Assembly: GCA_944391085.1 (NCBI GenBank)
Contig: CALXSE010000010.1
Location: 1-64,000 of the forward strand
Length of the DNA: 64,000 nucleotides
Source of the DNA: an uncultured Kiritimatiellota bacterium
Lineage (GTDB): Bacteria; Verrucomicrobiota; Kiritimatiellia; RFP12; DVOR01
Reading direction: 5' to 3'
Part shown: positions 1-10,896 of the stretch, in pieces
Layout of the letters: each line of letters opens with the position of its first letter
Numbering within the stretch: position 1 is the stretch's first letter
Notes under the pieces: generated by a model
The model's input: the letters and a program-made list of their open reading frames with translations, nothing else
Told to the model about the DNA's origin: nothing
Database searches by the model: none
Translations under genes and position numbers: made by a program

Positions 1-47
1 ACACAGTGCTTTTTCAACTACATTTTTCAGAACATCTGATAGGCTGA

Positions 48-1142
48 TGTAGCCTACTGTCAAAGGAAATTGCTTACATTGTGATCGACGAAGCTTCAAT
101 GATCCCTATTGCAAACATTATATTTCCGCTATATAAAAAGACGCCTAGGAAATTTATCATTGCAGGCGATCCGTTCCAAATCGAGCCTATTACCTCTATT
201 GAACTTTGGAAAAACGAAAACATTTACACCATGGTGGAGCTAAATTCGTTTACAAACCCTAACACGAAGCCGCACCAATACAAGGTTGAACTGTTAACCA
301 CACAATATCGAAGTGTTCCTACTATTGGCAATATCTTTAGTAATTTCGTATACGCAGGAGTCTTGAAACATCATCGTACTGCGGACAGCCAGCATCAACT
401 CAATATCGGCGAAGATCTTGGAGTTAAAACATTAAATCTCATCAAATATCCTGTAAGTAGATATGAAAGTATTTACAGGGCAAAACGCTTACAACACAGC
501 AGTGCCTATCAGGTATACTCTGCCCTATTCACTTTTGAATACGTTTGTTATTTATCCCGAGCAATTTCCAGAAACAATCCTGGGAGCTTGTTTAGGATTG
601 GAATAATTGCGCCATACCGTGCGCAGGCAGACATCATTGACAAACTCCTTGCCTCGAGGGAACTACCGCCTGAGGTTGACGTCCAGACAGGGACAATTCA
701 TGGATTCCAGGGAGATGAATGCGATATAATTTTTGCCGTGTTCAACACTCCTCCAACGATTTCTTGTTCAAAAGAAATGTTCTTGAATAAATGTAACATA
801 ATCAACGTTTCTATCAGCCGAGCGAGAGATTATTTGTTCATAGTGATGCCAGATGACGATACAGAAGGCATTTCCAATCTTCGCCTTGTGAAAAAAGTTG
901 AAAGGCTAATCAAAAATACAGACGAGTGGAATGAGTTCCTTTCGCCAGAGCTTGAAAAGCTAATGTTTTCCGACCCAAATTACCTGGAAAACAACACATT
1001 CTCCACGAGCCATCAGAGTGTAAATGTTTATGGTCTGCCAGAAAAATGTTATGAAGTCCGCACCGAGGACAATGCCGTCGATGTCCAGATACACAGAGGT
1101 GCGCCAAAGGCAAGTGTACCGTTGACAGTAGGACAGAAATGA
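48..1142 (+). CDS. Superfamily 1 (Upf1-like) helicase, C-terminal part, 5' end missing
   Basis: This is the C-terminal half of an ATP-dependent superfamily 1 helicase. Visible motifs are Walker B (VIDEASM, from base 81), the GDPFQIEPI motif III, TQYRS (motif IV-like), HGFQGDECDIIF (motif V) and NVSISRARDYLF (motif VI), the set typical of AAA_12/Upf1-type helicases. Walker A would lie left of the window. The frame is closed by TGA at 45-47, while the neighbouring frame is open from base 2 to 49 and reads helicase-like residues (STTFFRTSDRL), so a frameshift near base 48 or a broken gene is likely. Base composition is about 40% GC against about 68% to the right, a strong sign of horizontal transfer. 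The target and pathway are unknown; a defence role is possible but unproven. Confidence 0.75.
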   Translation, partial: CSLLSKEIAYIVIDEASMIPIANIIFPLYKKTPRKFIIAGDPFQIEPITSIELWKNENIYTMVELNSFTNPNTKPHQYKVELLTTQYRSVPTIGNIFSNFVYAGVLKHHRTADSQHQLNIGEDLGVKTLNLIKYPVSRYESIYRAKRLQHSSAYQVYSALFTFEYVCYLSRAISRNNPGSLFRIGIIAPYRAQADIIDKLLASRELPPEVDVQTGTIHGFQGDECDIIFAVFNTPPTISCSKEMFLNKCNIINVSISRARDYLFIVMPDDDTEGISNLRLVKKVERLIKNTDEWNEFLSPELEKLMFSDPNYLENNTFSTSHQSVNVYGLPEKCYEVRTEDNAVDVQIHRGAPKASVPLTVGQK

Positions 1143-1244
1143 AAGCGTTTTACACAGGACAACGAAACAACGTGCCCCTCACATTTCTGGAGCGCACCTA
1201 GGCGGGTTGTTTACAGGGAAGGACGGATTTGATAAGGTAGGAAT

Positions 1245-4200
1245 ATGAAGAAGTTACTTTCCATCTGCGCACTTGTGCTCTCCGGCACCGCCTTGGCGCA
1301 AGGGCCGGACGACCTCATCGCTCAATTGCCGGGCTTCCCCAAGCACTGGAACCAGGCACATCTCTACAACCAGGTTGTCCGCGACGAGTACGGCAACGGC
1401 GCCCCTGCCGGGTGCGTGGCCGTCGCGGGCGCGGCCTGCATGGAGTGGTTCCGCCATCCCGCCGCCTTCGGCGAGCGGGCGTATGTCTCCGACAAGCGCG
1501 AACTGCGGACGGAGGCCCTCGATTGGGCGCGGCTGTCTCCCGAGCCGCTTGACGCGCGTGGGCGCCGCACGGCCCAGACGATCCTTTACAATCTCGGGTT
1601 GCTCACCCAGATCCATTACGAGGAAGGCGGCTCCTCCACCACGCCGCTCGTCAACCTCGCCGCCGCGCTGAAGGCCCCGCAGACAGGCTACGCCAGCGCC
1701 TACTACGTGGAGCTCGGCGAGGGCACGACGGACGCGGACGTGGCGGCCGCCGTCTGGGCCTCGCTCCGATGCGGCTCGCCCGTGGCGATGAGCATCGAGC
1801 GCGACGGCGGCGGCCACGCCGTCGTCGCCACCGGGTGCGGCACCGCCGCAAGCGGCGCCCCGCTCACGCAGGTCTTCGGCGGCTACGGCGCCGCCCCCAC
1901 GTGGATGGACGTGCCCACCGAGATGCCCATCCCCGGCGGCTACACCTACAAACGGCTCGCCTCCGTGGTCACCGGCATCGTGCCTGCCGCGCCCGAGGGC
2001 ATCACTTCCGACGCCGCCCTCCCCGTCCTCGGCACCGTCGTGGACGCGGCGGGGAACCCCGTCCCCTTCGCCACCGTCACCCTCTCCATCAACGGCCAGG
2101 AGGTCGCCAAGACCGCCACCGACCTCCAGGGCCGTTATGGACTCTGGGGTTGGTTCGGCACTCCCATGACCGTCACGTGCGAAAAGACCTCCGCCGAACT
2201 CCCCGCCCAACAGCATTCCGGCACCAGCAGCGACGCCGTCCCCGGGCTCCCCGCGCTCCGCGTCCCAATCGCCGCCTTGCGCGAGGCCATCGACAATTGC
2301 CAACGGCGGCTTGAACTCCCCTCCACCCTCCCCACGCCCACCATCCACACAGACCTCAAGGCCGCAAAGGCCGCCGCCGACACCGCCGGCAACGACATCC
2401 TCTGCCTCCACAGCGACAACCCGGAGTATTCGGCCTGGTTCCTCAAAAAGGCGGACTCATGCACCCTCTTCTTCGCGGACCCACGCCTGGATTCCGGCCC
2501 CGCAGACCTTACGGTCCACCCGGAGGCGCCCTTCCTTGTCTTTTCCTCGGACGAGACGTTGAAGGGGTTTTGTGCAGGAAACCCGTCATACAATACTTTC
2601 AATAAACTGATTACAGCCCCTTCCTTTCCAACCCCCGACAAACTAACAGGAAATACCGCAGATATCGGCGCCAGCGTCCACGGCAAATACCTGACGGTTG
2701 GGAACGACGTCACGGCCACCGTCACGGCCGACGTCCGCGTGGACACCCTGACCGTCAACGAACCCCTCACGCTCGTGAGAGAGCACAGCTTCACCTGGGT
2801 CACGCTCAAGCAATACGCCCCCATCACGTTCGACGGCCCGAACCTCCGCTATGTGCCGCCAAAGGTCGGGGACGGCTCAGACTCCGCCTTCCCGCGCGAC
2901 TTCACCGTCCGGGGCGGCGCGGAGCTCCACTTCGCCAACGGCGACGTCTCGGGCTATGGGCTCACCGCCGGCACCCTCACCATCGGGCCCGGCGGGGTCT
3001 TGTGCGCGGCCAAGCGCGACACGCTCCGGCGGCCGCTCGTCCTCGCCGGCGGCACCGTCCAGCTCGGCGACAAGGACGGGAACTTCGGCTCGCTCGACCT
3101 CTTCTCCACGCCCGTCTCCGTGACGGCGGATTCCACCGTCGAGGCCCTCTCCGGCGCAGTCAACCCCCGGCTCACGATACGCCAGGCGGCGAGCGCCCGG
3201 ACGACGACCTTCACCTTCAAGAACGACGTCCGCCTCGACGTCCGCGTCCCCGTCTCCGCCGCCGAGGGCGCCTCCCTCCTGATCACGGGCACGGGCACGG
3301 CGGCCTTCCACGACACCGTCTCCGCGCCCACCGCCGTCGACGCCGGCATCCGCCTGGAGGGCGGCGTCTTCACCGGCGGGCTCTCCCTCCTCTCCGGCGC
3401 GCGGCTGACCCCAGACGCGCCCATCACTGTCTCGGGAACGTTCTCCGCCGGTAGCGAGATCATCGTCGAGGGCGAGCGCTCCGGCCTCCTCGTGAAGGGC
3501 GTCACCGCCCTGCCCGAAGGCGTGACCTTCAAGGTTCCGGAAGGCTTCGCCGTGGAGCCGACCGCGGACGGCCTGCGCCTCGTGGCCAGCCACGCCACCG
3601 CCCCCGACCTCTACGTGGGCGGCGCGCCCGCCGAGGCGCTCCCCGACACGCCGGACGGCAACCTGCTCGTCCTCACCACCACCGACCGCAAGGAAAGCGG
3701 CCTCTGGGAAGCCTACGCCGCCTTCCGTTCCTCCCCCGAAGGCGGCGGCTGGAACGTCATGGTCGCCGCCCTCGGCAACCTCGGCAAGGGCCAAACCGCC
3801 GCCGACTACATCGCCCAGGCCGGATGCAGCCACGTGCTTCTCGGCCTCTCCGCCGACGAGCTCCCGCCCCTCGACGGTTCCTCCGACCGCCTCGCGGGAT
3901 TCCACGTCGGCCGCCTTCCCCTCCGCGAGACCGTCTCCATGGGCACGGTGGTCGACGTCGGCAAAACGGGCGGCACACAGCAATACGAAGACGTAACCGA
4001 CCTCGCCTGCCTGCAGGGCTACGTCGCCAAACTCCGCCGCGCCGGGCTCCGCCATGCGCCGGGCGACCTCATCCTGATGGGCGAGTCCTTCGGCACGCAA
4101 GAGACCTATGACAACAGCACGACGGCCTATGGCTTCCCCGAATGGACTTTCTACTACACGACGCAAAGCCGGGGCACCACGCTCTATGCCCTCTGCGAGC

Positions 4201-5237
4201 GGTACACGCACTTCACCGACGCCAACGCGAAAGCCTTCCCGGACATCCTGCTTTACAGCAACGGCGCCGCCCCCGCGGGAGGCACCGCGCCGGAGCGTGG
4301 CGACATCGCGGGCGCAAACGCCGCGCTCCTCTGGGCGGAAGGCGCGGGAAGCCCGGATCTGGGCATCATCGTCGCCGGCGGCGACAGCGCCAAACTCACC
4401 GCGGACTGCGTCCCCATGCTCTGTTCCCTGACGCTTGCGCCCATCGGGGAGAGCGGGGCCCTGTCACGCGGCAAGGAGACGCCGAGCGTGGGGGAACTGC
4501 TGGTGCTCAACCCGAATGGCGGGACGCTGGCGGCCATTTTGCCCACGGAAAGCTACACGCCCACGATCGGCGCGAACGGCATCCCAAGCGGCACGCTCCA
4601 TGACGCCTGTGGCGCGGTCGCGGAGGCCCTCGTCAAAGACCCGTCCCTGACGGTCGGCGAGGCCTTCTCCCAAGCCGCGGGCGACACGTCGCTGACGCTC
4701 CTGGGCGACCCGACGGTGCGCATCGCGCCGTTCGCCGGGCAGGCGGCGGGGCCGGAGCTGGTCTTCCCGGATGCGGAGGAGGGGGCCGCGCCGACGCTCT
4801 CGGCGCAGGCGACGGCGGCCATCCTCGGCGCCATCGAGGAGGCGGGGCTGACGGGGCCCGTCGAGGTGGTGGCGCGGTCGGCCGACGGCGGCCAAAAGAG
4901 GCCGACGGCGGAGCTGAGCGACGCGCTGGCGTGCTTCGAGGGGCTGAAGCCGACCGTGAAGGAGGGCCGGGTGGTGGTGGCCTATGACTTCGGGATCTCG
5001 GACATCCGCTGGGACGGGACCGAGGTCGTGGCAACGCTGGCCGTGCGCGGCGGGGACGGACAAACGCCGACCTTCGCCGAAGGCAACGCCTACACGGTCG
5101 TGCAGGAGTCCGCGGCGCGGCGGGGCCCGCTTGCGGCCAGGGCCGAGGGCGCCGGGGGCGGCACGGTGACGGTGCGCTTTTCTCCCCCCGCGGAGGAGAC
5201 CTTCCTCTTCCACTTCTCCGTCTCGCCCGGGCAATAA
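1245..5237 (+). CDS. Secreted C10 (streptopain-like) peptidase with C-terminal C25-like domain
   Basis: A 1330-residue exported protein. Residues 1-18 form a signal peptide (MKKLLSICALVLSGTALA). Residues 30-245 resemble C10 cysteine peptidases: Cys57 lies in GCVAVAGAACMEW and His191 in GGGHAVVATGCG, followed by a GGYG segment, giving a plausible Cys-His dyad. Residues about 258-315 look like a carboxypeptidase regulatory (CarboxypepD_reg) beta-sandwich. The middle (about 460-780) is repetitive and beta-rich. Residues about 783-1160 resemble gingipain-type C25 domains (HVGRLPLR, LLGDPTVRI), but the expected catalytic His and Cys positions read SNG (near 1006) and AGGDS (near 1044-1048), so this domain looks inactive. 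No sorting signal is visible at the C terminus. Likely an extracellular or periplasmic protein-degrading enzyme. A strong hairpin terminator follows. Confidence 0.75.
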   Translation: MKKLLSICALVLSGTALAQGPDDLIAQLPGFPKHWNQAHLYNQVVRDEYGNGAPAGCVAVAGAACMEWFRHPAAFGERAYVSDKRELRTEALDWARLSPEPLDARGRRTAQTILYNLGLLTQIHYEEGGSSTTPLVNLAAALKAPQTGYASAYYVELGEGTTDADVAAAVWASLRCGSPVAMSIERDGGGHAVVATGCGTAASGAPLTQVFGGYGAAPTWMDVPTEMPIPGGYTYKRLASVVTGIVPAAPEGITSDAALPVLGTVVDAAGNPVPFATVTLSINGQEVAKTATDLQGRYGLWGWFGTPMTVTCEKTSAELPAQQHSGTSSDAVPGLPALRVPIAALREAIDNCQRRLELPSTLPTPTIHTDLKAAKAAADTAGNDILCLHSDNPEYSAWFLKKADSCTLFFADPRLDSGPADLTVHPEAPFLVFSSDETLKGFCAGNPSYNTFNKLITAPSFPTPDKLTGNTADIGASVHGKYLTVGNDVTATVTADVRVDTLTVNEPLTLVREHSFTWVTLKQYAPITFDGPNLRYVPPKVGDGSDSAFPRDFTVRGGAELHFANGDVSGYGLTAGTLTIGPGGVLCAAKRDTLRRPLVLAGGTVQLGDKDGNFGSLDLFSTPVSVTADSTVEALSGAVNPRLTIRQAASARTTTFTFKNDVRLDVRVPVSAAEGASLLITGTGTAAFHDTVSAPTAVDAGIRLEGGVFTGGLSLLSGARLTPDAPITVSGTFSAGSEIIVEGERSGLLVKGVTALPEGVTFKVPEGFAVEPTADGLRLVASHATAPDLYVGGAPAEALPDTPDGNLLVLTTTDRKESGLWEAYAAFRSSPEGGGWNVMVAALGNLGKGQTAADYIAQAGCSHVLLGLSADELPPLDGSSDRLAGFHVGRLPLRETVSMGTVVDVGKTGGTQQYEDVTDLACLQGYVAKLRRAGLRHAPGDLILMGESFGTQETYDNSTTAYGFPEWTFYYTTQSRGTTLYALCERYTHFTDANAKAFPDILLYSNGAAPAGGTAPERGDIAGANAALLWAEGAGSPDLGIIVAGGDSAKLTADCVPMLCSLTLAPIGESGALSRGKETPSVGELLVLNPNGGTLAAILPTESYTPTIGANGIPSGTLHDACGAVAEALVKDPSLTVGEAFSQAAGDTSLTLLGDPTVRIAPFAGQAAGPELVFPDAEEGAAPTLSAQATAAILGAIEEAGLTGPVEVVARSADGGQKRPTAELSDALACFEGLKPTVKEGRVVVAYDFGISDIRWDGTEVVATLAVRGGDGQTPTFAEGNAYTVVQESAARRGPLAARAEGAGGGTVTVRFSPPAEETFLFHFSVSPGQ

Positions 5238-5238
5238 G

Positions 5239-5271
5239 CAAAAGGCCCCGGCCGGACGGCCGGGGCCTTTT
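5239..5271. terminator. Intrinsic terminator after the C10 peptidase
   Basis: A GC-rich inverted repeat (GGCCCCGGCCG, GAC loop, CGGCCGGGGCC-like) is flanked by AAA on the left and TTTT on the right, directly after the peptidase stop. It faces the end of the convergent perR gene and could work in both directions. Confidence 0.85.
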
Positions 5272-5286
5272 CGCGCCGCCCGACGC

Positions 5287-5709
5287 TCAGTCGGCACACT
5301 TGGGGCAGAGGCCCCAGAAGGTGACGGCGGCGGCCTGGGCACGGCAGGCCGCGGGCAGGCCGACGCGCCTGGCGAGGTTGCCGGGGACCCCTCCCAAATC
5401 CAGGATGGCGCCGCAGCGCGTGCACTTGAAGTGCGCGTGGGGAGCGGCGCAGCCGTCGTAACGCAGCTCGAGATCCTCGGTGCGCACCTTGGCGGCCAGG
5501 CCGTGCCCCACGAAGGCGTGGAGGACGTTGTAGACCGTGGTGCGCGAGAGGCTCCTCATCGTGGGATGGAGGGCGCGGTAAATCTCGTCGATCGTCGGGT
5601 GCTCGGGATGGTCGAGGAGCCACCGCAGGATGGCCAGGCGCGGCGCGGAGGGCGAAAGCCCATGCGCGCGGAGCGTCGCGGCGAGATCCTGGGTGGCCGG
5701 GTCGGTCAT
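5287..5709 (-). CDS. perR: Fur-family peroxide-responsive repressor (PerR-like)
   Basis: A 140-residue Fur-family metalloregulator. The N-terminal winged helix includes APRLAILRWLL and SRTTVYNVLHAF. The regulatory metal site is PerR-like: His in HPTIDEIY, Asp in LRYDG, HAH, and Asp in AILDL where Fur usually has Glu. Two CxxC pairs (CTRC and the C-terminal CPKC) should hold structural zinc. The start at 5709 (MTDPATQ) is chosen because the longer frame overlaps rbr with a proline/arginine-rich, shadow-like stretch. It sits 8 bases downstream of rbr, so the two are probably co-transcribed. It is inferred to repress rbr, and possibly itself, until peroxide oxidises the regulator. Confidence 0.85.
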   Translation of the reverse strand: MTDPATQDLAATLRAHGLSPSAPRLAILRWLLDHPEHPTIDEIYRALHPTMRSLSRTTVYNVLHAFVGHGLAAKVRTEDLELRYDGCAAPHAHFKCTRCGAILDLGGVPGNLARRVGLPAACRAQAAAVTFWGLCPKCAD

Positions 5710-5717
5710 CGGGGCGC

Positions 5718-6266
5718 TCACGCGAAGAGGCGCTTCAGGAGGCCCTCGAAGCCGGCGCCGTGGCGGGCCTCGTCCTTGCACATCTCGTGGACGGTGTCGT
5801 GGATGGCGTCCAGGCCCAGCTGCTTGGCCTTCTTGGCCAGGTCAAGCTTGCCGGCGCAGGCGCCCTGCTCGGCGGCGGCGCGGAGCTCGAGGTTCTTCTT
5901 GGTGGAGTCGGTGACGACCTCGCCGAGGAGCTCGGCGAACTTGGCGGCGTGCTCGGCCTCTTCCCAGGCGGCCTGCTGGTAGAAGGCGGCGACCTCGGGG
6001 TAGCCCTCGCGGGTGGCGACGCGGGCCATGGCCAGGTACATCCCCACCTCGGTGCACTCGCCGGTGAAGTTCATGCGCAGGCCCTCGAGGATCTCGGGGT
6101 CGACGCCCTTGGCGACGCCCACGCGATGCTCATCGGCCCACTCCATCTTGCCGTCGGCGACCTTCTCGATGAACTTGGCGCCGGCGCAACCGCACTGCGG
6201 GCACTTCTCGGGCGGGGTGTCGCCCACATGGACGTAACCGCAGATGGGGCAAACGTACTTCTTCAT
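5718..6266 (-). CDS. rbr: Reverse rubrerythrin (peroxide reductase)
   Basis: A 182-residue non-haem di-iron peroxidase of the cytoplasm. The order of domains is reversed relative to classical rubrerythrin: an N-terminal rubredoxin-like Fe(SCys)4 site (CPICGY...CPQCG, residues 4-25) precedes a four-helix ferritin-like domain with the di-iron ligands ECTE, AWEEAEH and DEARH. It reduces hydrogen peroxide with electrons from rubredoxin or NAD(P)H systems, typical of anaerobes. The start is supported by AAAGGAGAGAG about 6 bases upstream. It leads a two-gene unit with perR and is preceded by a good promoter overlapped by an inverted repeat. Confidence 0.93.
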   Translation of the reverse strand: MKKYVCPICGYVHVGDTPPEKCPQCGCAGAKFIEKVADGKMEWADEHRVGVAKGVDPEILEGLRMNFTGECTEVGMYLAMARVATREGYPEVAAFYQQAAWEEAEHAAKFAELLGEVVTDSTKKNLELRAAAEQGACAGKLDLAKKAKQLGLDAIHDTVHEMCKDEARHGAGFEGLLKRLFA

Positions 6267-6298
6267 GTCTCTCTCCTTTTGGGTTGTGGAAACGGCAT

Positions 6299-6329
6299 GG
6301 ATTGTAACAAATCCAATCCGCGAGTGCAA
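6299..6329 (-). promoter_or_regulatory. rbr-perR promoter with candidate PerR operator
   Basis: On the minus strand TTGCAC (6324-6329) and TACAAT (6301-6306) are separated by exactly 17 bases, with TG one base before the -10. An inverted repeat with arms GGATT/AATCC (6299-6314) covers the -10 box, where a repressor would block polymerase. That PerR binds it is inferred from the neighbouring gene. Confidence 0.6.
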
Positions 6330-6350
6330 GCCTCCCCCGCCGGCGGGCGG

Positions 6351-6379
6351 TTGGAGCGGCGGCAGGGATGTGGTATACT
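6351..6379 (+). promoter_or_regulatory. pyrE promoter
   Basis: TTGGAG (6351-6356), a 17-base spacer and TATACT (6374-6379) preceded by TGG form an extended -10 promoter 25 bases before the pyrE start codon. Confidence 0.75.
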
Positions 6380-6404
6380 TGCGGCATCAGTGAAAGGGAC
6401 GTCC

Positions 6405-6980
6405 ATGACAGACGATGAAGTGCTTGCCGTTTTCAAAGAGACGAAGGCGTTGCTTGAGGGCCATTTCGAGCTCCGCTCCAAGCTCCATTCCAACCGCTAT
6501 TTCCAGTGCGCGGAGGTCCTGCGCTGGCCGCGCCACGCCCAAACCCTCTGCTCCGAGCTCGTGCGCCGCATGAAGGCCGAGGCCGACATCGGCCCCGTGG
6601 ACGGCGTCATCTCCCCCGCCCTCGGCGGCATCCTCGTGGGCCACGAGGTGGCCAAGGCCCTCGGCACGCAGTGCGTCTTCGCCGAGAAAAACGCCGAGGG
6701 CGCCCTCACCATGCGCCGCTTCAAGCTCCTCCCCGGCCAGCGCTACGTCGTCGCCGAGGACGTCATCACCCGCGGCGGCCGCGTCCAGGAGACCATCGAC
6801 ATCGTCAAGGCCGCCGGCGCAGAGGTCGCCGCCGTCCTCGTCCTCGTCGACCGTTCCGGCGGCAAGGCCAGGTTCGACTACCCCACCTTCGCGCTCCTCC
6901 ACATCGAGCCGGTGACCTGGGAACCCGCCGAGTGCCCGCTCTGCAAGGCCGGCGAACCCTTCGTCCACCCCGGCTCGTAA
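6405..6980 (+). CDS. pyrE: Orotate phosphoribosyltransferase
   Basis: A 191-residue cytoplasmic type I phosphoribosyltransferase that joins orotate to PRPP to make orotidine 5'-monophosphate in pyrimidine synthesis. The PRPP loop is visible as VVAEDVITRGGRVQET (residues about 117-132), and VISPALGGILVGHEVAKAL is the upstream flexible region. Its length and short C-terminal CPLCKAG tail fit the Thermus-type PyrE subgroup. The start at 6405 follows a GAAAGGGA ribosome-binding site and the promoter at 6351-6379. It is apparently a single-gene unit. A general purine or orotate PRTase cannot be fully excluded from sequence alone. Confidence 0.85.
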   Translation: MTDDEVLAVFKETKALLEGHFELRSKLHSNRYFQCAEVLRWPRHAQTLCSELVRRMKAEADIGPVDGVISPALGGILVGHEVAKALGTQCVFAEKNAEGALTMRRFKLLPGQRYVVAEDVITRGGRVQETIDIVKAAGAEVAAVLVLVDRSGGKARFDYPTFALLHIEPVTWEPAECPLCKAGEPFVHPGS

Positions 6981-7076
6981 GGCAGCGGGCGGGGGCGCAC
7001 GGCAGGGGGGCAGGCCGCGGCCGCCCGCCCGGCAGGCATTCCGCCCCCCACGCCCCCACCCCGCCCTCCTTCCCCC

Positions 7077-8150
<1,074 letters not shown>

Positions 8151-8158
8151 CCCCGGGG

Positions 8159-10896
8159 CTACACGCCCAGGGCGCCGTGCAGGGCCAGGGGGGTGGCGGA
8201 CATCACGCGGGCGGCGCGCCAGCGGCCGAAGTCGTGGAGCGCGGTGACGGCGTCGCACCAGCGTTTCAGCGCCTCGTGCTTGTCCCGCGCCGTCCGGTCG
8301 TCCTGCCCCTTGACCTCCAGCACCACCGTCTCGCCGGTCGCCAGGCGCACGACGAAGTCCGGGATGTAAAGCCGCGCGAGCCCCTGCGAGACGTAGCGGA
8401 CGCGCAGCCCCACGTGGCGGTCGTTGCGGACATAGGCCCGCACGGCCTCCATGCCCGCCAACCGCTCGGCCACGCTCCGCTCCCACGGGCTGTCATAGAC
8501 CGCCGCGTCGATCTGGCTCTTCGGGCCCGTGGGCACGGGCTCCCGGGTGGTGTGCCAGGTGCGCATCCTGGCGGTGGAGAGCGTCGGCGCGCGGCTGTCC
8601 CGCACGACGGAGAGCACCTGCCGCTCCTTCGGCGTCAGGTGGGCGAGCAGGTGCCGCACCACCACGCCCAGTTGGTAGGCGTAGGCCAAGCGCGCCTCCG
8701 GGGTGTCGAGGTCGACCTTCTGCCAGAAGAGGTTCTCGCCCCAGTGGCACTTCTCCGACGCCAGGAAGTCCCCGGCCAGCCGCACCAACGCGGCGAAGAG
8801 CCGCGGCACGGCCATCGCCCGCCGCTTCGCCTCGAACGCCGGGCTCTCCAGCAGCGCCTTCGCCATCGTGAAGAGCAGCGTCTGCCGGCGCGGCGCCATC
8901 GCGGCGATGTCCAGCCTGTACAGGTCGCCCGGCTCCACCTTCATCCACTCGCCGAGGGTCTGCGCCATCTGCGCGGAGACCGTGAGGGTCGGCTCGAGCG
9001 TCAGTTCCCCCACGTTGTCCAGCGTCAGCTCCGGGTCGTCGACCGCGTCGATGCGGACGATGTTGGGCCAGGCGATCTCGGCGGCCTCGCGCCCCGGCGC
9101 CACGGCGATGGGATAGGTCGGCCTCGGCGGCTCGCCCCCGCCGTCGCCCTCCGAGGGTAGGAAGCGGAACGGCACGCCGACGACCTGCACATACTCCGGC
9201 CGGAGCAGCCCCGTCCCCGGGTCGACGTCGTAGCTCACGCGGCGCAGGCCGCGCCCGATGACCTGCTCGCAGAGCAACTGGCTGGTGAAGGCCCGCAGGC
9301 CCAGGATGTGCGTCACGGTGCGCGCGTCCCATCCCTCCGAGAGCATCGCCACGGAGACAAGGTTCGCCACGTCCGCGCCCGGCTCGCCCCGCTTGCCCAC
9401 GGTGGCGACGCGCCGCCGCAGGGCCTCGCCCGCCGCGCCGGCCTTCTCCAGCGCCTTGGAGTCGATGCGCAGGAGCCGCCCCGGGTCGCACAGTTCCCCC
9501 GCCTCCCCCAGCGTCGCGTTGCCGCCGGACCTGAAGTGGGCCTCGACGCGCGCGGCCGTGCGGGTGTTGTTCACCACGCTGATGAGCACCGGCGGCTGGG
9601 GGATGCCGCGCGCCTTCCATGCGTCCGCGGTCTTGCGCCAATCCGCCGCCAGCAGGGAATAGGCGTTGCCAGGACCGGCGGCAGGGGCGCGGACTCGTCG
9701 ACGTCCTCGGCGATGGCCTCCTTGACGCCCCTGGCCTCGTAGAGGTCGTAAAGCTCGGGCAGGCCCGTCTCCGGGGCGATGGGCCCGGCGGCGTCGTAGG
9801 GCATCCGCGGGGTCTTGACCAGCCCCGCCTCGATGCCGTCGTTCAGGCCGAAGTCGCTGACGATCCACCCGAAGAGGAAGTCGTCCTTGCCCATCTTGCC
9901 CGAGGGGATGAAGGGCGTGGCCGAGAAGTCGTGGCACCGCAGGATGGGGACGACCCGGTGGATGCGGTCCAGCCCGCCCACCCAGACGGTGTGCTCGTCC
10001 TTCTCCTCGCCCACGGCCCGGTAGTCCCCGGCCTTGGCCTTTGGCGGCAGGCGCCAGGCGTGGTGGGCCTCGTCGTTGAGGACCAGGATGCGCGGGGCCT
10101 TGGCAAGCTCCGGCCCCAGCGCCGCGCGGGCATAGGCGCGGTCGCTCAGCGCCCCGCGCCTGTCCACGCCGCGCCTCTTCTTAATCTTCTCCGCGTCCTC
10201 CCACTGCAGGGCCTGCCAGTTGAGGATGCGCACATGGGCCTGCGACAGCGCCCCTTCCAGCTCCGCCGGCACCAGGCTCCCGCCATACTCGCCGCCCCCC
10301 GCGGCGGGGTCCAGCCCCGCCAAACGGTCGCGCACCGTCAGGTTCGGCGCCACGACCAGGAAGTCCCGGCAGAACCGTTTGTCCTGCGGGTAGCTCGCCT
10401 TGTTGCAGGCGTGCCAGGCGATGAGCATGGCCATCACCTTCGTCTTGCCGCCGCCCGTGCAGAGCTTGGTGCAGACCCGCTCGAAGGGCCCGCCGTCGCC
10501 CCGCAGCCGCCCCTCGAACTCGCCCCAGAGCCCCTGCCGGTCGGCCTCCGCGCCCTCCGTCAGCCAAATCAGGGTCTCGATGGCCTCCAGCTGGCAGAAG
10601 AAGGGGCGCGGCTCCATCACCCCCTCCTCCTCCCCCGCCCCGTGCCACCGCTCCAGCAGGCGGCGGGTGATGGGCGTCACGCCGGGCCACCCCGCCCCGC
10701 GCCACGCCCGCACCCGCCCGCGGATGACCTCCACCGCCCCAAGCGGCACGAAGAGGCCGTCGCCCCGGCTCTTGGTGTTGAACTTGGTGTAGCCCGGCGC
10801 CCGCCGCCCCTCGGCCCTCGCCAGCGAGAGCGTCCCCGCCCGGTGCTCCCAATGCAGCGTCGGCTCCGCGTAGGGGCTGTTCAGGATCAGGCTCAT
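8159..10896 (-). pseudogene. res: Type III restriction enzyme subunit Res, frameshifted
   Basis: The helicase-nuclease subunit of a type III restriction system, split over two frames. The first part (10896 to about 9670) has Walker A CTGGGKTKVMAM and a DEAHH box; the second part has helicase motif VI (QVIGRGLRR) and the PD-ExK nuclease signature PDFVVRLATGE...LEVKG. Residues run through SAPLPPVL in frame one and resume as GNAYSLLAADW in frame two, so one missing base between 9670 and 9671 explains the break exactly. No homopolymer or short repeat lies there. Either the restriction activity is lost while the methylase remains, or this is a base error. The ATG overlaps the mod stop (ATGA), so expression is translationally coupled. 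Confidence 0.85.
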
